A stretch of DNA of 64,000 nucleotides from NCBI RefSeq assembly GCF_050908845.1, contig NZ_CP194171.1, forward strand, positions 868,001-932,000, written 5' to 3'. The stretch's first letter is position 1. Each line of letters begins with the position of its first letter. Below, one piece after another: positions 62,908-64,000 of this stretch. The translations under genes were made by a program, and so were the position numbers. The stretch comes from Marinobacterium_D sp050908845. Lineage in GTDB: Bacteria; Pseudomonadota; Gammaproteobacteria; Pseudomonadales; Balneatricaceae. The notes under the pieces are model-generated. The model had not been told where the DNA came from. It saw nothing but the letters and a program-made list of their open reading frames with translations, and did no database searches.

Positions 62908-64000
62908 ATGTCAGAGAATACTCTGAATCTCATTAAAGAAAGCGAAGCGCGCTGGGTTGACCTGCGTTTTACCGATTCCAAGGGTAAAGAGCAGCACCTG
63001 ACTATTCCGGTAACCGAAGTTGGTGAAGACTTCTTCGAAGAAGGCAAAATGTTCGATGGTTCTTCCATCGCTGGCTGGAAGGGTATCAACGACTCCGACA
63101 TGATCCTGATGCCGGACGATAGCGCTTCCCTGCTGGATCCGTTCGCTGAAGACGCCACTGTTATCGTTCGCTGCGATATCGTCGAGCCGATGACTGGCCT
63201 GGGTTACGAGCGTGATCCGCGTTCTGTTGCCAAGCGCGCAGAAGAGTACCTGAAGTCTACCGGTATCGCCGACACCGCTATGTTCGGTCCGGAACCGGAA
63301 TTCTTCGTATTTGATTCCGTTGAATGGCACGCTGACATGAGCGGTTGCGGTTACACCGTCAACTCTGAAGAAGCTGCCTGGGCGTCTTCCCACAAGATCG
63401 AAGGTGGCAACATCGGTCACCGTCCGCGCGTTAAGGGCGGTTACTTCCCGGTTCCCCCGGTTGACTCCCTGCACGATCTGCGTGCCGCCATGTGCGACGC
63501 CATGACTGCTATGGGTCTGGAAGTTGAAGTACACCACCACGAAGTAGCAACTGCTGGTCAGTGTGAAATCGGCGTTGCCGGTAACACCCTGGTCAACAAG
63601 GCTGACGAAGTACAGGTCCTGAAGTACTGCGTTCACAACGTTGCTCACTCTTACGGCAAGACTGCTACCTTCATGCCGAAGCCGATCGTTGGCGATAACG
63701 GTTCTGGTATGCACGTACACCAGTCTCTGTCCAAGGACGGTGTTAACATCTTCGCAGGTGATGCGTACGCTGGTATGAGCGAAACCGCTCTGTACTACAT
63801 CGGCGGCATCATCAAGCACGCTAAAGCGCTGAACGCACTTTGCAACCCGGGTACCAACTCCTACAAGCGTCTGGTACCGGGCTTCGAAGCACCTGTTATG
63901 CTGGCTTACTCTGCCCGTAACCGTTCCGCTTCCATCCGTATTCCGTACGTAACCAGCCCGAAAGGTCGTCGTATCGAGACCCGCTTCCCGGATCCGATCG
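62908..64000 (+). CDS. glnA: glutamine synthetase type I (cut by window end)
   Basis: Condenses glutamate and ammonia with ATP. The first 364 of about 469 residues are visible. Type I (GlnA/GSI-beta) blocks are present: MFDGSSIAGWKGINDSDM near 49, GPEPEFFVFD near 131, VHHHEVATAGQCEIG near 210, KPIVGDNGSGMHVHQSL near 258 and the NPGTNSYKRL loop. The regulatory Tyr397 for adenylylation lies outside the window. The start follows GAGTGGAGAGAGTCAC. A sigma-54 promoter predicts control by NtrC. Confidence 0.97.
   Translation, partial: MSENTLNLIKESEARWVDLRFTDSKGKEQHLTIPVTEVGEDFFEEGKMFDGSSIAGWKGINDSDMILMPDDSASLLDPFAEDATVIVRCDIVEPMTGLGYERDPRSVAKRAEEYLKSTGIADTAMFGPEPEFFVFDSVEWHADMSGCGYTVNSEEAAWASSHKIEGGNIGHRPRVKGGYFPVPPVDSLHDLRAAMCDAMTAMGLEVEVHHHEVATAGQCEIGVAGNTLVNKADEVQVLKYCVHNVAHSYGKTATFMPKPIVGDNGSGMHVHQSLSKDGVNIFAGDAYAGMSETALYYIGGIIKHAKALNALCNPGTNSYKRLVPGFEAPVMLAYSARNRSASIRIPYVTSPKGRRIETRFPDPI

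Noticed and set aside
62911..63819. 302-codon minus-strand frame at the window end
   Set aside because: It lies antisense to glnA, whose frame is continuous and has all family motifs.

Overview
The window reads as a chromosomal segment of a gammaproteobacterium, most likely an Oceanospirillales-type marine heterotroph (Marinobacterium, Neptunomonas or a relative). This rests on the gammaproteobacterial 16S rRNA gene, the moderately high GC content, the Pseudomonas-like cytochrome c oxidase gene order, and the housekeeping proteins. It is gene-dense and mostly ordinary core genome, with no prophage, CRISPR array, transposase or tRNA gene that I can recognise.

Layout. 1-1.65 kb: threonine catabolism (kbl end, tdh). 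1.8-5.8 kb: two tandem PhoX-type secreted phosphatases on the minus strand with a shared Pho-box-like site. 6-13.5 kb: aldehyde dehydrogenase, a VOC protein, ClpB behind a sigma-32-type promoter, small stress or membrane proteins and a lipoprotein. 13.6-20.7 kb: a YeeE/YedE sulfur-transport pair, a FadL porin, an SLC5-STAC membrane protein without a kinase, and an OsmC-YcaO fusion protein. 20.7-26.6 kb: a 274-bp palindromic element, a DUF1127 protein, an SDR behind a TetR-type palindrome, then a LysR regulator divergent from DoxX, glutathionyl-hydroquinone reductase and a LigB-type dioxygenase. 27-31.4 kb: 8-oxoguanine deaminase divergent from an NMT1-type binding protein with a riboswitch-like leader, and a RutE-like reductase. 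31.7-38.4 kb: response regulator, rlmJ, acetolactate synthase (ilvI-ilvH), and a secreted dienelactone-hydrolase-like protein. 38.6-43.1 kb: a single-domain protoglobin, patatin, pssA and msrPQ. 43.2-52.8 kb: small DUF proteins, a second palindromic element, and the aa3 cytochrome c oxidase locus with heme A biosynthesis (coxB-coxA-ctaG-coxC, SURF1, ctaA, cyoE). 52.9-58.3 kb: a complete rrn operon with tandem promoters and no tRNA in its spacer. 59-62.5 kb: a strong candidate CsrA/RsmA-sequestering small RNA, then dtd-pip and typA on the minus strand. 62.8 kb to the end: glnA, cut by the window, behind a sigma-54 promoter.

The most interesting items are non-coding. (1) A roughly 130-nt RNA gene at about 58995-59125 has five successive hairpins, all with GGA in the loop, the last being its terminator. 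This is the architecture of RsmX/Y/Z and CsrB RNAs. (2) A structured leader at 29364-29429 lies before an NMT1-family transporter gene that is divergent from 8-oxoguanine deaminase, so it could be a xanthine/urate (NMT1-motif) riboswitch. (3) Two unrelated long-palindrome elements of about 270 bp look like MITEs. Assignments are from reading the sequence only; no database search was run.
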